Position numbers and translations under genes: made by a program
Notes under the pieces: generated by a model
What the model saw: the letters and a program-made list of their open reading frames with translations, nothing else
Told to the model about the DNA's origin: nothing
The model's database searches: none
Assembly: GCA_023387715.1 (NCBI GenBank)
Contig: JAEWHQ010000348.1
Span: 1-5,314 of the forward strand
Direction of reading: 5' to 3'
DNA: 5,314 nt
DNA from: Pseudomonadota bacterium
GTDB taxonomy: Bacteria > Pseudomonadota > Alphaproteobacteria > Rhizobiales > Rhizobiaceae
In this document: piece by piece, positions 1 through 5,314 of the stretch
Layout of the letters: each line of letters begins with the position of its first letter
Numbering within the stretch: position 1 is the first letter of the stretch

Positions 1-284
1 GAAAGGTCGCCATAATCACGCTCGTTGAGTGCCTGATCGCGGATGGTCTGCAAATCCGACTGGCCAAGCTGGTCAAGAATATGCTGGCAGGTTACCTGCG
101 CACGCGATAAATCAGAGGTGTAAGCAATGTCAAACTTCAGACCTGCTGCCTTGAGGCGTTCGCCAGCGGCTTTCGCTTCGGCATGGCCTTGTTCTGTCAG
201 ACCGGGATCACGCCAGCCAGTGAAAAGGTTCTTGAGGTTCCATTCACTTTGGCCGTGACGGACGAGAACGAGAGTGCGGGACAT
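1..284 (-). CDS. gpmA: 2,3-bisphosphoglycerate-dependent phosphoglycerate mutase, N-terminal part (runs off the window)
   Basis: Cytosolic glycolytic and gluconeogenic enzyme that interconverts 3-phosphoglycerate and 2-phosphoglycerate through a phosphohistidine intermediate. Translating from the ATG at 284-282 gives 94 residues before the window edge. It opens [16 protein letters not shown], the histidine-phosphatase signature, with R9, the phosphorylated H10 and G11. R61 in LSRAQVT matches the phosphate-binding arginine, and E88 in LNERDYGDL matches the acid/base glutamate of the family. Family members in this group are about 206 residues (recalled), so a little over half the protein is missing at the C-terminus because of the window edge, not because of damage. 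The start is well supported by AAGGAG at 295-300, ten bases upstream. The gene follows dapB by 34 bp with no visible terminator or promoter between them, which suggests co-transcription. The identification is secure; cofactor-independent mutase (GpmI) is unrelated in sequence. Confidence 0.97.
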   Translation of the reverse strand, partial: MSRTLVLVRHGQSEWNLKNLFTGWRDPGLTEQGHAEAKAAGERLKAAGLKFDIAYTSDLSRAQVTCQHILDQLGQSDLQTIRDQALNERDYGDL

Positions 285-318
285 GTCTTATGCGCTCCTT
301 GAAAGTTAAAGATGATGA

Positions 319-1155
319 TCAGTCGTTAAGACCAAGAACATCGGACATGGAATAAAGGCCTGGTTTTTTACCCTTTGCCCACAATGCAGCTTTAATGGCG
401 CCGCGGGAAAATACGCCGCGGTCTTCAGCGCTGTGTGCCAGTGTGATGCGTTCGGACGGGCCTGCCAGAATGACAGAATGTTCACCGATAACAGAGCCGC
501 CCCGTAGGCTGGCAAAGCCGATAACCCCGGTTTCACGGGCACCTGTAATACCATCACGACCGCGCTGGCTCACGTCATCCAGATTGACATGACGGCCATC
601 AGCGGCAGCCTGACCCAGCATCAAAGCGGTGCCGGAAGGTGCATCAACCTTATGCTTGTGGTGCATTTCGAGGACTTCAATATCGAAATCTTTCGGATCA
701 AGGGCGGCAGCAGCTTTTTTGACCAGACCTGCAAGCAGGTTGAGGCCAAGGCTCATATTGCCGGATTTGACGATTGTGGCATGGCGCGCAGCGGCTGCGA
801 TTTTTTCATCATCTTCTGCGCTTAAACCGGTGGTGCCGATGATATGAACAATGCGGGCTTGCGCGGCATAACCGGCATATTCAATTGTTGCTTCCGGACG
901 GGTGAAATCCAACACACCGTCTGCCTTGGAGAAAGCTGCCAGCGGATCATCCGTGATAGCCACGCCGATTGGCCCCAGACCCGCAAGTTCGCCGGCATCG
1001 CGACCAATGAGCGGCGAGCCTTTACGCTCGATAGCAGCAGCAACACGCACACCATCAACTTCGGCAATGATGCGGATGAGAGCCTGACCCATACGGCCAC
1101 CGGCTCCTACAATCACCAGCCCCATATCGGTGGTTTGTTCACTCGCCCCGCTCAT
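319..1155 (-). CDS. dapB: 4-hydroxy-tetrahydrodipicolinate reductase (dihydrodipicolinate reductase)
   Basis: Cytosolic enzyme that reduces the DapA product with NAD(P)H to tetrahydrodipicolinate, on the route to meso-diaminopimelate for peptidoglycan and to lysine. The 278-residue product has the complete DapB layout. The Rossmann nucleotide loop GAGGRMG is at 17-23, GTTG at 107-110 and GNMSLG at 132-137. The catalytic segment [14 protein letters not shown] is at 165-178, where H165 and K169 correspond to E. coli H159 and K163. GEHSV follows at 224-228. Family members are usually about 270 residues. The ATG at 1155-1153 is chosen because AGGAG (1163-1167) sits seven bases upstream and because ATGA overlaps the exporter stop, a usual sign of translational coupling. 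An internal ATG at 1125 (M11) would give the shorter form seen in some relatives but has no convincing Shine-Dalgarno. The sequence is intact with no odd residues, and gpmA follows downstream. Confidence 0.98.
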   Translation of the reverse strand: MSGASEQTTDMGLVIVGAGGRMGQALIRIIAEVDGVRVAAAIERKGSPLIGRDAGELAGLGPIGVAITDDPLAAFSKADGVLDFTRPEATIEYAGYAAQARIVHIIGTTGLSAEDDEKIAAAARHATIVKSGNMSLGLNLLAGLVKKAAAALDPKDFDIEVLEMHHKHKVDAPSGTALMLGQAAADGRHVNLDDVSQRGRDGITGARETGVIGFASLRGGSVIGEHSVILAGPSERITLAHSAEDRGVFSRGAIKAALWAKGKKPGLYSMSDVLGLND

Positions 1156-3182
1156 AGTTGTTCTCCTGAAGTCTTTTCATTGATGAGTTCGTCTGTGCTT
1201 GCATCACCGGATTTGCCGCTTTGCAGCTGGTAGAAGCGGGCATAAATGCCGTTTTCGATGGTGATGAGCTTATTGTGAATGCCTTCTTCAACCACATAAC
1301 CGTTTTCCATAACCACGATGTGATCGGCATTGACGATTGTGGAAAGACGATGGGCAATCACGATGGTTGTGCGTCCCTGCATCACATGTTCAAGCGCCTG
1401 CTGAACACGTTTTTCCGATTCATTATCGAGCGCTGATGTTGCTTCATCAAGAAGCAGGATAGGTGCGTTGCGGATAATGGCGCGGGCAATGGAAAGACGC
1501 TGACGCTGACCACCCGAAAGCGTGACGCCATTTTCACCAACCGGCGTGTCGTAGCCCATTGGCTGTTGCACGATAAATTCATCGGCATGGGCAAGCTTGG
1601 CAGCTTCCAGAATTTCGGCATCTGTTGCATCAGGACGGCCATAACGGATATTGTCGGCTATAGTGCCTTCAAACAAATATGGCTGTTGCGAAACATAAGC
1701 GATCTGATGACGCAGCGATGTCTTGGTAACCTTGGCAATATCCTGATCATCAATGAGGATTTTACCGCTGTCGATGTCATAAAAGCGCTGGGTGAGGGCA
1801 ATCAATGTTGATTTACCGGCACCAGAAGCACCGACAACAGCGGTGACTTTGCCGGATTGTGCCGCAAAGCTGATGCCGTGCAGAACCTCCGTGTCGCCAT
1901 AAGAAAAACGCACATCATCAAAACGAATGTCACCTTTGGTGACTTCGAGCGTGCGTGCATCCGGTGCATCGGCCTGTTGTGGTTCAATGTCGAGGATTTC
2001 ATAAATCATACGCGCATTGACGAGTGCACGTTCAAGTCCCACCTGCAAGCGCGCAAGACGACGTGCCGGATCATAGGCAAGCAGCAAAGCCGTAATAAAG
2101 GCGAACATTGCGCCTGGCGGCTCCTGATTGATAATGGCGCGGTAACCACCATAGGCCAGCACACCAGCAACAGCAAAACCTGCCAGAATTTCAGAAATTG
2201 GAGTGGTGCGTTCAGAAACGCGGGCGATTTTATTGGAGCGTTCTTCAGAACGGTCAATGAGGCTGTAAAGTTTACCGCGCAGTTGGTCTTCCATCGTAAA
2301 GGCTTTGACGATAGCAATACCTTGTACGGATTCCTGCATTGCACCAAGCAGATGCGAGTTGAGATCAACCAGATCACGGGTCACGGAGCGGATGCGGCGC
2401 GAAATATAAGACACTGCATAAATCAGTGGCGGGCCGATGAGAAAGACCACAAGTGACAGCACCGGATCTTTGTAAAACATCACAGCCACAAGGCCGATGA
2501 GGCCGATTACATCACGCGCAATTGAGGTAACAGTAATGCTTAAAACATCACGGATACCATTGACGTTTTGGTTGATCTGCGCTGCCAGATGGCCGGAGCG
2601 GGCGTCGCTGTAAAAATCGAGACCAAGTTTCATCAAATGGTCGAACAGGCGCTTTTGATAACGCGCGACCAGATTATTACCAATCTTGGCCAGTTGAACA
2701 GATTGCACATAGCTGGCCATACCGCGCACGATAAAAGCCAGCAAAAGAGTGCCGCAGATGATCGGGATGAGATCAATGCGTTGTTCATAGAAAATCTTAT
2801 TGATAACCGGTTCCATCTGGAACGCCAGAAAACCACTGCTCAGCGCCACCAGAAGCAAAGCAATAATGGTCACCACATAGGTGCCTTTATAATCGCGCGC
2901 GTTTTCTGATAAAACGCGGCGAATAATACTGCTGGCTTCGCTGGGATCGATCTTCTTTTTTTTCTTCCGTTTAATCAAACTAAAGGCACTTTTCGTGAGG
3001 CAAAAGCTTTGGGATGCCCAAGGCTGTTTGCGGTTGAAAATGCTGTCACCTATGCTTGCGGCATTTAGGCCTGAAAGCAAGAGGTTCCGGCGGCCGGCCG
3101 CAGGCAGAATTTTACTTCTGCCTTCGACAGCATTTCCTATAACCTTATCAGAGCCTGTTGACCATGCCAAAAGCGTGGCCAT
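1152..3182 (-). CDS. MsbA-like ABC exporter half-transporter (fused membrane and ATPase domains); true start uncertain
   Basis: Inner-membrane exporter of the MsbA/MdlB type, expected to work as a homodimer moving lipids or other amphiphiles outward with ATP. The open frame has 676 codons. Residues about 104-370 hold roughly six membrane segments (for example near 104-123, 138-156, 218-236, 240-258, 329-348 and 356-370). The ATPase follows: Walker A GASGAGKS 451-458, Q-loop Q499, signature LSGGQRQ 555-561, Walker B ILLLDE 575-580, D-loop SALD 583-586 and switch H611, all intact. Recognisable family sequence begins only near residue 69 ([19 protein letters not shown]). The first 68 codons have no similarity I recognise, carry codons that look uncommon in the body (ATA, AGA, CTA), and their ATG at 3182 has no Shine-Dalgarno. 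A TTG at 2978-2976 would give 608 residues, close to the usual ~600, but also lacks a clear site. The given coordinates are therefore the outer limit. The gene follows glk by 19 bp and overlaps dapB by 4 bp. Lipid A export (msbA) is possible, but the substrate cannot be read from sequence. Confidence 0.93.
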   Translation of the reverse strand: MATLLAWSTGSDKVIGNAVEGRSKILPAAGRRNLLLSGLNAASIGDSIFNRKQPWASQSFCLTKSAFSLIKRKKKKKIDPSEASSIIRRVLSENARDYKGTYVVTIIALLLVALSSGFLAFQMEPVINKIFYEQRIDLIPIICGTLLLAFIVRGMASYVQSVQLAKIGNNLVARYQKRLFDHLMKLGLDFYSDARSGHLAAQINQNVNGIRDVLSITVTSIARDVIGLIGLVAVMFYKDPVLSLVVFLIGPPLIYAVSYISRRIRSVTRDLVDLNSHLLGAMQESVQGIAIVKAFTMEDQLRGKLYSLIDRSEERSNKIARVSERTTPISEILAGFAVAGVLAYGGYRAIINQEPPGAMFAFITALLLAYDPARRLARLQVGLERALVNARMIYEILDIEPQQADAPDARTLEVTKGDIRFDDVRFSYGDTEVLHGISFAAQSGKVTAVVGASGAGKSTLIALTQRFYDIDSGKILIDDQDIAKVTKTSLRHQIAYVSQQPYLFEGTIADNIRYGRPDATDAEILEAAKLAHADEFIVQQPMGYDTPVGENGVTLSGGQRQRLSIARAIIRNAPILLLDEATSALDNESEKRVQQALEHVMQGRTTIVIAHRLSTIVNADHIVVMENGYVVEEGIHNKLITIENGIYARFYQLQSGKSGDASTDELINEKTSGEQL
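1163..1167 (-). promoter_or_regulatory. Ribosome binding site of dapB
   Basis: AGGAG on the minus strand lies seven bases before the ATG at 1155. It is inside the last codons of the ABC exporter gene, so ribosomes finishing that gene are well placed to reinitiate. It decides in favour of the longer dapB start over the internal ATG at 1125, which lacks such a site. Confidence 0.8.
3102..3123 (-). repeat. Perfect inverted repeat / hairpin in the exporter leader
   Basis: On the minus strand AGGCAGAA and TTCTGCCT form two perfect 8-bp arms around a 6-base loop. A 12-bp self-complementary GC block (GCGGCCGGCCGC, 3090-3101) follows directly. If the candidate promoter at 3142-3170 is real, the hairpin would lie about a dozen bases into the transcript. 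There is no U-run behind it, so it does not look like an intrinsic terminator. It may be an operator, an mRNA-stability or translation-control hairpin, or chance. Confidence 0.45.
3142..3170 (-). promoter_or_regulatory. Possible sigma-70-type promoter for the ABC exporter-dapB-gpmA unit
   Basis: TTGGCA (3165-3170) and TAAGGT (3142-3147) on the minus strand are separated by exactly 17 bases. The -35 matches consensus well (5 of 6) and the -10 only partly (3 of 6). It falls just after the end of glk and upstream of the conserved part of the exporter, where a promoter would make sense if the first ~68 codons of the open frame are a leader. The weak -10 box means this could be chance. Confidence 0.3.
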
Positions 3183-3201
3183 TTATTTTGTGTGATTAAT
3201 T

Positions 3202-4233
3202 TTATTCAGCGCTGATCCATCGGCGGCCTTCAGTGGCAACCTGAAAACGGGCAGGGCTGCGGGCAAAAGCTGAAAGACCATTGAGCGCTGCGAGCTGGTG
3301 GGTAATCACATATACCGGAATATCGCGCATAATGTGCGAATGCGGCGCTTTATCTTCAAAATTGGCGCGGAATGCACCTTTTTTCAAGATTGCAGCAATT
3401 TTTTGAGAAATTCCGCCAGAGAGATAAACACCGCCATGCGCCATAAAAATAAGCGCCAGATCACCAGCAATCCGTCCCAGATAGGCTGAGAACAGTTCCA
3501 GTGTTTCCATAGCTTGAGCATTGGTTTCATTGAGCGCTGCGGCGGTAATGTCTGCCGGTGTGTTTAAAACCGGCTTGATATCATCGGCAGTGCAAATAGC
3601 TTTATAAAGATTGCACAAGCCGCGACCACAGAGAATCTGTTCGGCGGCGATACGGCCTTCGATGGTTTCAATATGCGGGAAAATTTCATAATCGCGCTTG
3701 GTGCGCGGGCCTAAATCAATGTGTCCGCCTTCACCGGGAACCGGAATCCATGCGCGATGAGCGCGCAAAAGTCCGGCAACACCCAAACCTGTGCCGGGGC
3801 CAAGCACTACGCGGGTGGCTTTAATCTCGCCGGATTTACCGCCGATTTGTTCCAGATGCTGGCTGTCGAGAGAAACCGCTGCAAGGGCTTGCGCCTCAAA
3901 ATCATTGAGAATGGTTACATCCTCAAAGGTCATTGTGGCAATCAGCTGCTTTGGCCGTACAATCCACGGGCAATTGGTCAGCTCAATCTCGTCACCGTCC
4001 ACAGGCCCCGCAACGGCGAGCACCGCCGAGCGTGGCTGCAACGATGTGTGATTTAAAACCGCATTTTGAATGGCTTCATCAATGCTGGCATAATCGGCGG
4101 TATTAACCACCGGAAATTCGCGTGGCTGGGCATGGGCATCGACCAAAATGGCAAAACGGGCATGTGTGCCGCCGATATCGCCAACAAGAACAGGAAATTT
4201 AAAAAAGGGTTCACTATCAAAATTATCAGGCAT
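3202..4233 (-). CDS. glk: Glucokinase (ATP-dependent, ROK-unrelated bacterial Glk family)
   Basis: Cytosolic kinase that phosphorylates glucose to glucose-6-phosphate with ATP, feeding free glucose into central metabolism. The 343-residue product matches the length I recall for Brucella-type Glk. Visible motifs are the N-terminal phosphate loop [11 protein letters not shown] (18-28), LNDFEAQA (109-116) with the presumed catalytic base D111, the second phosphate loop [11 protein letters not shown] (144-154), and the sugar-binding [11 protein letters not shown] (166-176). E198 lies in [10 protein letters not shown] and LSGGI is at 271-275. The pattern is that of the proteobacterial Glk family (Pfam Glucokinase), not the ROK repressor/kinase family, because the CXCGXXGCXE zinc motif is absent. 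The ATG at 4233 is preceded by a weak GGGA seven bases upstream. The gene lies 40 bp after mgsA with no terminator between them, so the two probably share a transcript. Sequence intact, stop TAA at 3202. Confidence 0.97.
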   Translation of the reverse strand: MPDNFDSEPFFKFPVLVGDIGGTHARFAILVDAHAQPREFPVVNTADYASIDEAIQNAVLNHTSLQPRSAVLAVAGPVDGDEIELTNCPWIVRPKQLIATMTFEDVTILNDFEAQALAAVSLDSQHLEQIGGKSGEIKATRVVLGPGTGLGVAGLLRAHRAWIPVPGEGGHIDLGPRTKRDYEIFPHIETIEGRIAAEQILCGRGLCNLYKAICTADDIKPVLNTPADITAAALNETNAQAMETLELFSAYLGRIAGDLALIFMAHGGVYLSGGISQKIAAILKKGAFRANFEDKAPHSHIMRDIPVYVITHQLAALNGLSAFARSPARFQVATEGRRWISAE

Positions 4234-4273
4234 CAGATTTCCCGTCAGCTATCAAATGGAAATTTATTGTTTT

Positions 4274-4720
4274 TTACTTCTCAGGCAGCGCTTTAATCAG
4301 CATTTCAGCGGTTGCGCGATTTAATGCCATGGGCAGATTATAAACACTGCCAAGGCGGGTAAGGGCTTTGACATCTACATCATGGGGCAGTGGTGACAGG
4401 GGATCGATAAAGAAAATCAGCATCTGCACTGTGCTTTCGGCGATCATGGCACCGATTTGCTGGTCGCCGCCCAAAGGCCCGCTTTTAACACGCTCAATAT
4501 TCAGGATCGGGCAGGCATCTTTAATCAAGCCGCCGGTAGTGCCTGTCGCAACAATTTCATAAGCGGTTAATTGTGCCTGATGGGTTTTGGCAAAATCAAC
4601 CATATCATTCTTTTTCTGATCATGGGCAATCAGAGCTATACGTGTTGTTTTAACCAATTTTATCGACCCTTTATCAAGCATATGTTTTGCCGGATATGAA
4701 CGGCAAGAGGTAATACGCAT
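4274..4720 (-). CDS. mgsA: Methylglyoxal synthase
   Basis: Cytosolic lyase that converts dihydroxyacetone phosphate to methylglyoxal and phosphate, opening a bypass of lower glycolysis when sugar phosphates accumulate. The 148-codon frame carries the full active site: AHDQKK (32-37) with H33, D34 and K37; ATGTTG (58-63); [11 protein letters not shown] (80-90) with catalytic D86 (E. coli D71); and PHDVDVKAL (112-120) with H113 and D116 (E. coli H98 and D101). The protein stops about 20 residues earlier than E. coli MgsA, so the tail bearing E. coli R150 is absent. Three starts are possible: ATG at 4720 (no Shine-Dalgarno, essentially at the predicted transcription start), ATG at 4681 (no Shine-Dalgarno), and TTG at 4657, which has AAAGGG nine bases upstream and begins just before the conserved core (127 residues). 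The longest frame is given here; the TTG start is a serious alternative. The gene probably forms an operon with glk. Confidence 0.96.
   Translation of the reverse strand: MRITSCRSYPAKHMLDKGSIKLVKTTRIALIAHDQKKNDMVDFAKTHQAQLTAYEIVATGTTGGLIKDACPILNIERVKSGPLGGDQQIGAMIAESTVQMLIFFIDPLSPLPHDVDVKALTRLGSVYNLPMALNRATAEMLIKALPEK
4667..4672 (-). promoter_or_regulatory. Possible ribosome binding site for an internal TTG start of mgsA
   Basis: AAAGGG on the minus strand sits nine bases before the in-frame TTG at 4657-4655. Neither upstream ATG (4720 or 4681) has a comparable site. Starting here removes 21 non-conserved residues and leaves a six-residue lead before the conserved IALIAHD strand, which is how I recall short alphaproteobacterial MgsA proteins beginning. 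Confidence 0.4.
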
Positions 4721-4728
4721 TGGTTGCT

Positions 4729-4757
4729 AGCATAAAAATTGCTATTTTTTATGTCAC
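4729..4757 (-). promoter_or_regulatory. Sigma-70-type promoter for mgsA-glk
   Basis: GTGACA (4752-4757) and TATGCT (4729-4734) on the minus strand are spaced by exactly 17 bases and match the -35 consensus at 5 of 6 and the -10 consensus at 4 of 6 positions. The element lies in AT-rich DNA between the mepA terminator and mgsA, just where a promoter is needed. The expected transcription start is about 4721-4723, within a few bases of the first mgsA ATG at 4720. Confidence 0.6.
4731..4753. repeat. Perfect inverted repeat between the mgsA promoter boxes
   Basis: CATAAAAA (4731-4738) and TTTTTATG (4746-4753) are perfect 8-bp arms around a 7-bp spacer. The dyad fills the space between, and partly overlaps, the -35 and -10 boxes of the predicted mgsA promoter, the classic position for a repressor operator. 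The arms are AT-rich, so chance is a real alternative. Confidence 0.4.
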
Positions 4758-4802
4758 GCTAAACCATGCTTAAATCGTTTGAAATCTATAGCTTACATAT
4801 GT

Positions 4803-4837
4803 GCTAAAAGAAAGGGCTGGTCATTGACCAGCCCTTT
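4803..4837 (-). terminator. Rho-independent terminator of mepA
   Basis: On the minus strand AAAGGGCTGGTC and GACCAGCCCTTT pair perfectly as a 12-bp stem with a 3-base loop (4811-4837), followed by CTTTTAGC (4803-4810). It begins about 20 bases after the mepA stop codon and separates mepA from the mgsA promoter. The other strand has only a broken T-run after the stem and no gene to terminate. Confidence 0.85.
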
Positions 4838-4856
4838 GTCGGTTTGTTTGTGCGCG

Positions 4857-5314
4857 TTACGGATTAAGCGTTACTTCTGCCGCTGATGCGGGTGAGGGCT
4901 CACCAAGCAGAGCGGCGCAGGCTTTCGGCAATGCCGAAACCATCATTGGTTTTGGTTTAGGCGCAGGTTTATCCGAAGGCTTGGCTGGTTTCCATGGTTC
5001 ATCTGTAAACCACCATGCCAGTGATTTATCGCAACCATCACCCTTGGCGACTTTGTCTTGCGGTTTGCAATTGGGTGAACCCGGCTGGCAGCTCATGCGA
5101 ATGTGAAAATGGTAATGATGTCCCCAATAGGGGCGCACTTTACCAAGCCATGAACGGTCACCGGTGACTGTGTCGCAAAGTTGCTTTTTGATGCCTGGAT
5201 GCACAAAAAGACGCTCGACCTGCGGATTGGAGGCGGCATGTTTCAGCAATGCTGTGCGGCTGTCGGTCCATTTTTTCGGATCAACATAAAGGCTGTTATC
5301 TTTCAGCATTGAGA
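4857..5314 (-). CDS. mepA: Penicillin-insensitive murein endopeptidase MepA (peptidase M74), C-terminal part (5' end off the window)
   Basis: Zinc-dependent periplasmic peptidase of the LAS group that cuts D-alanyl-meso-diaminopimelate cross-links in peptidoglycan. The visible part is the C-terminal half, about 152 codons; the frame stays open to the window edge, so the ATG at 5309 is an internal methionine and not the start. Counting from that methionine, WGHHYHFHIR at 62-71 is the zinc and active-site block, with H64, H67 and H69 matching E. coli H206, H209 and H211. KVRPYWGHHYHFH is preceded by GDRSWL (50-55), also typical. C45, C74, C81 and C93 are probable disulphide cysteines, as expected for an exported protein. 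After the catalytic domain comes a Lys/Pro-rich stretch (about 105-121), then a tail with LPKACAALLG (127-136). The signal peptide and first zinc ligands lie outside the window. A strong terminator follows the stop codon at 4857, so mepA is not co-transcribed with mgsA. Confidence 0.95.
   Translation of the reverse strand, partial: SMLKDNSLYVDPKKWTDSRTALLKHAASNPQVERLFVHPGIKKQLCDTVTGDRSWLGKVRPYWGHHYHFHIRMSCQPGSPNCKPQDKVAKGDGCDKSLAWWFTDEPWKPAKPSDKPAPKPKPMMVSALPKACAALLGEPSPASAAEVTLNP

Noticed and set aside
844..1233. A 129-codon plus-strand open frame across dapB and the dapB-exporter junction
   Set aside because: It is antisense to well-conserved DapB motifs and crosses two real genes, with no recognisable product.
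1857..2456. A 199-codon open frame on the plus strand, opposite the exporter gene
   Set aside because: It lies wholly antisense to the intact membrane domain and the start of the ATPase domain, shows no recognisable motif, and is explained by the codon structure of the real gene.
2956..2963. Run of eight A residues (coding strand) in the exporter gene as a phase-variation or frameshift site
   Set aside because: Both alternative frames hit stop codons within about 20 bases upstream of the run and have no start between, so slippage would not connect a better start. The run simply encodes the KKKKK patch.
3009..3021. Small TTGGG-N3-CCCAA dyad in the exporter leader
   Set aside because: Five-base arms are too short to distinguish from chance.
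3065..3133. A 22-codon ORF in the exporter leader as a possible leader peptide
   Set aside because: The AGGA before its ATG is far too close to act as a normal Shine-Dalgarno, the peptide has no run of regulatory codons such as lysine, and no attenuator with a U-run follows.
4803..4850. The terminator hairpin acting for plus-strand transcription
   Set aside because: There is no plus-strand gene in the window, and the plus-strand T-run after the stem is interrupted by G residues.
1..5314. A hidden mobile element, CRISPR array, defence system or RNA gene
   Set aside because: Coding density is nearly complete with six recognisable core genes. The gaps are short and hold no spaced repeats, tRNA-like cloverleaf, transposase fragments or terminal repeats that I can see.

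Overview
The window is a compact chromosomal segment in which every recognisable gene lies on the minus strand, so transcription runs from high to low coordinates. In that order the genes are mepA (5' end off the window), mgsA, glk, an MsbA-like ABC exporter, dapB and gpmA (3' half off the window). The protein sequences and the gene order point to an alphaproteobacterium of the Hyphomicrobiales, most likely near Brucella, Ochrobactrum or Pseudochrobactrum. The GpmA N-terminus, the Glk body and the MgsA core closely resemble Brucella proteins as I remember them. I ran no database search, so the assignment rests on recognition.

Layout. At 4857-5314 is the C-terminal half of a penicillin-insensitive murein endopeptidase, closed by a textbook Rho-independent terminator (perfect 12-bp stem) at about 4803-4837. 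A good promoter-like sequence (GTGACA-N17-TATGCT, 4729-4757) starts the next unit, methylglyoxal synthase followed 40 bp later by glucokinase. Nineteen bases after glucokinase, an open frame begins that leads into the ABC exporter. The first ~68 codons of that frame (about 2979-3182) look more like an untranslated leader than protein, and they contain a possible promoter and a perfect hairpin. The exporter stop codon overlaps the dapB start (ATGA), and gpmA follows dapB after 34 bp. The last three genes therefore look like one operon, possibly read through from mgsA-glk.

Functions. Three products belong to central carbon metabolism: Glk at glucose entry, GpmA in lower glycolysis, and MgsA in the methylglyoxal bypass that relieves sugar-phosphate overload. 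Three serve the envelope: DapB makes the diaminopimelate/lysine precursor, the exporter flips a lipid or related amphiphile, and MepA cuts peptidoglycan cross-links.

I see no mobile element, CRISPR array, tRNA, rRNA, toxin-antitoxin pair or defence system. The window is ordinary housekeeping DNA. The points worth a second look are translation-start and regulatory questions at mgsA and at the ABC exporter, and a short C-terminus in MgsA.
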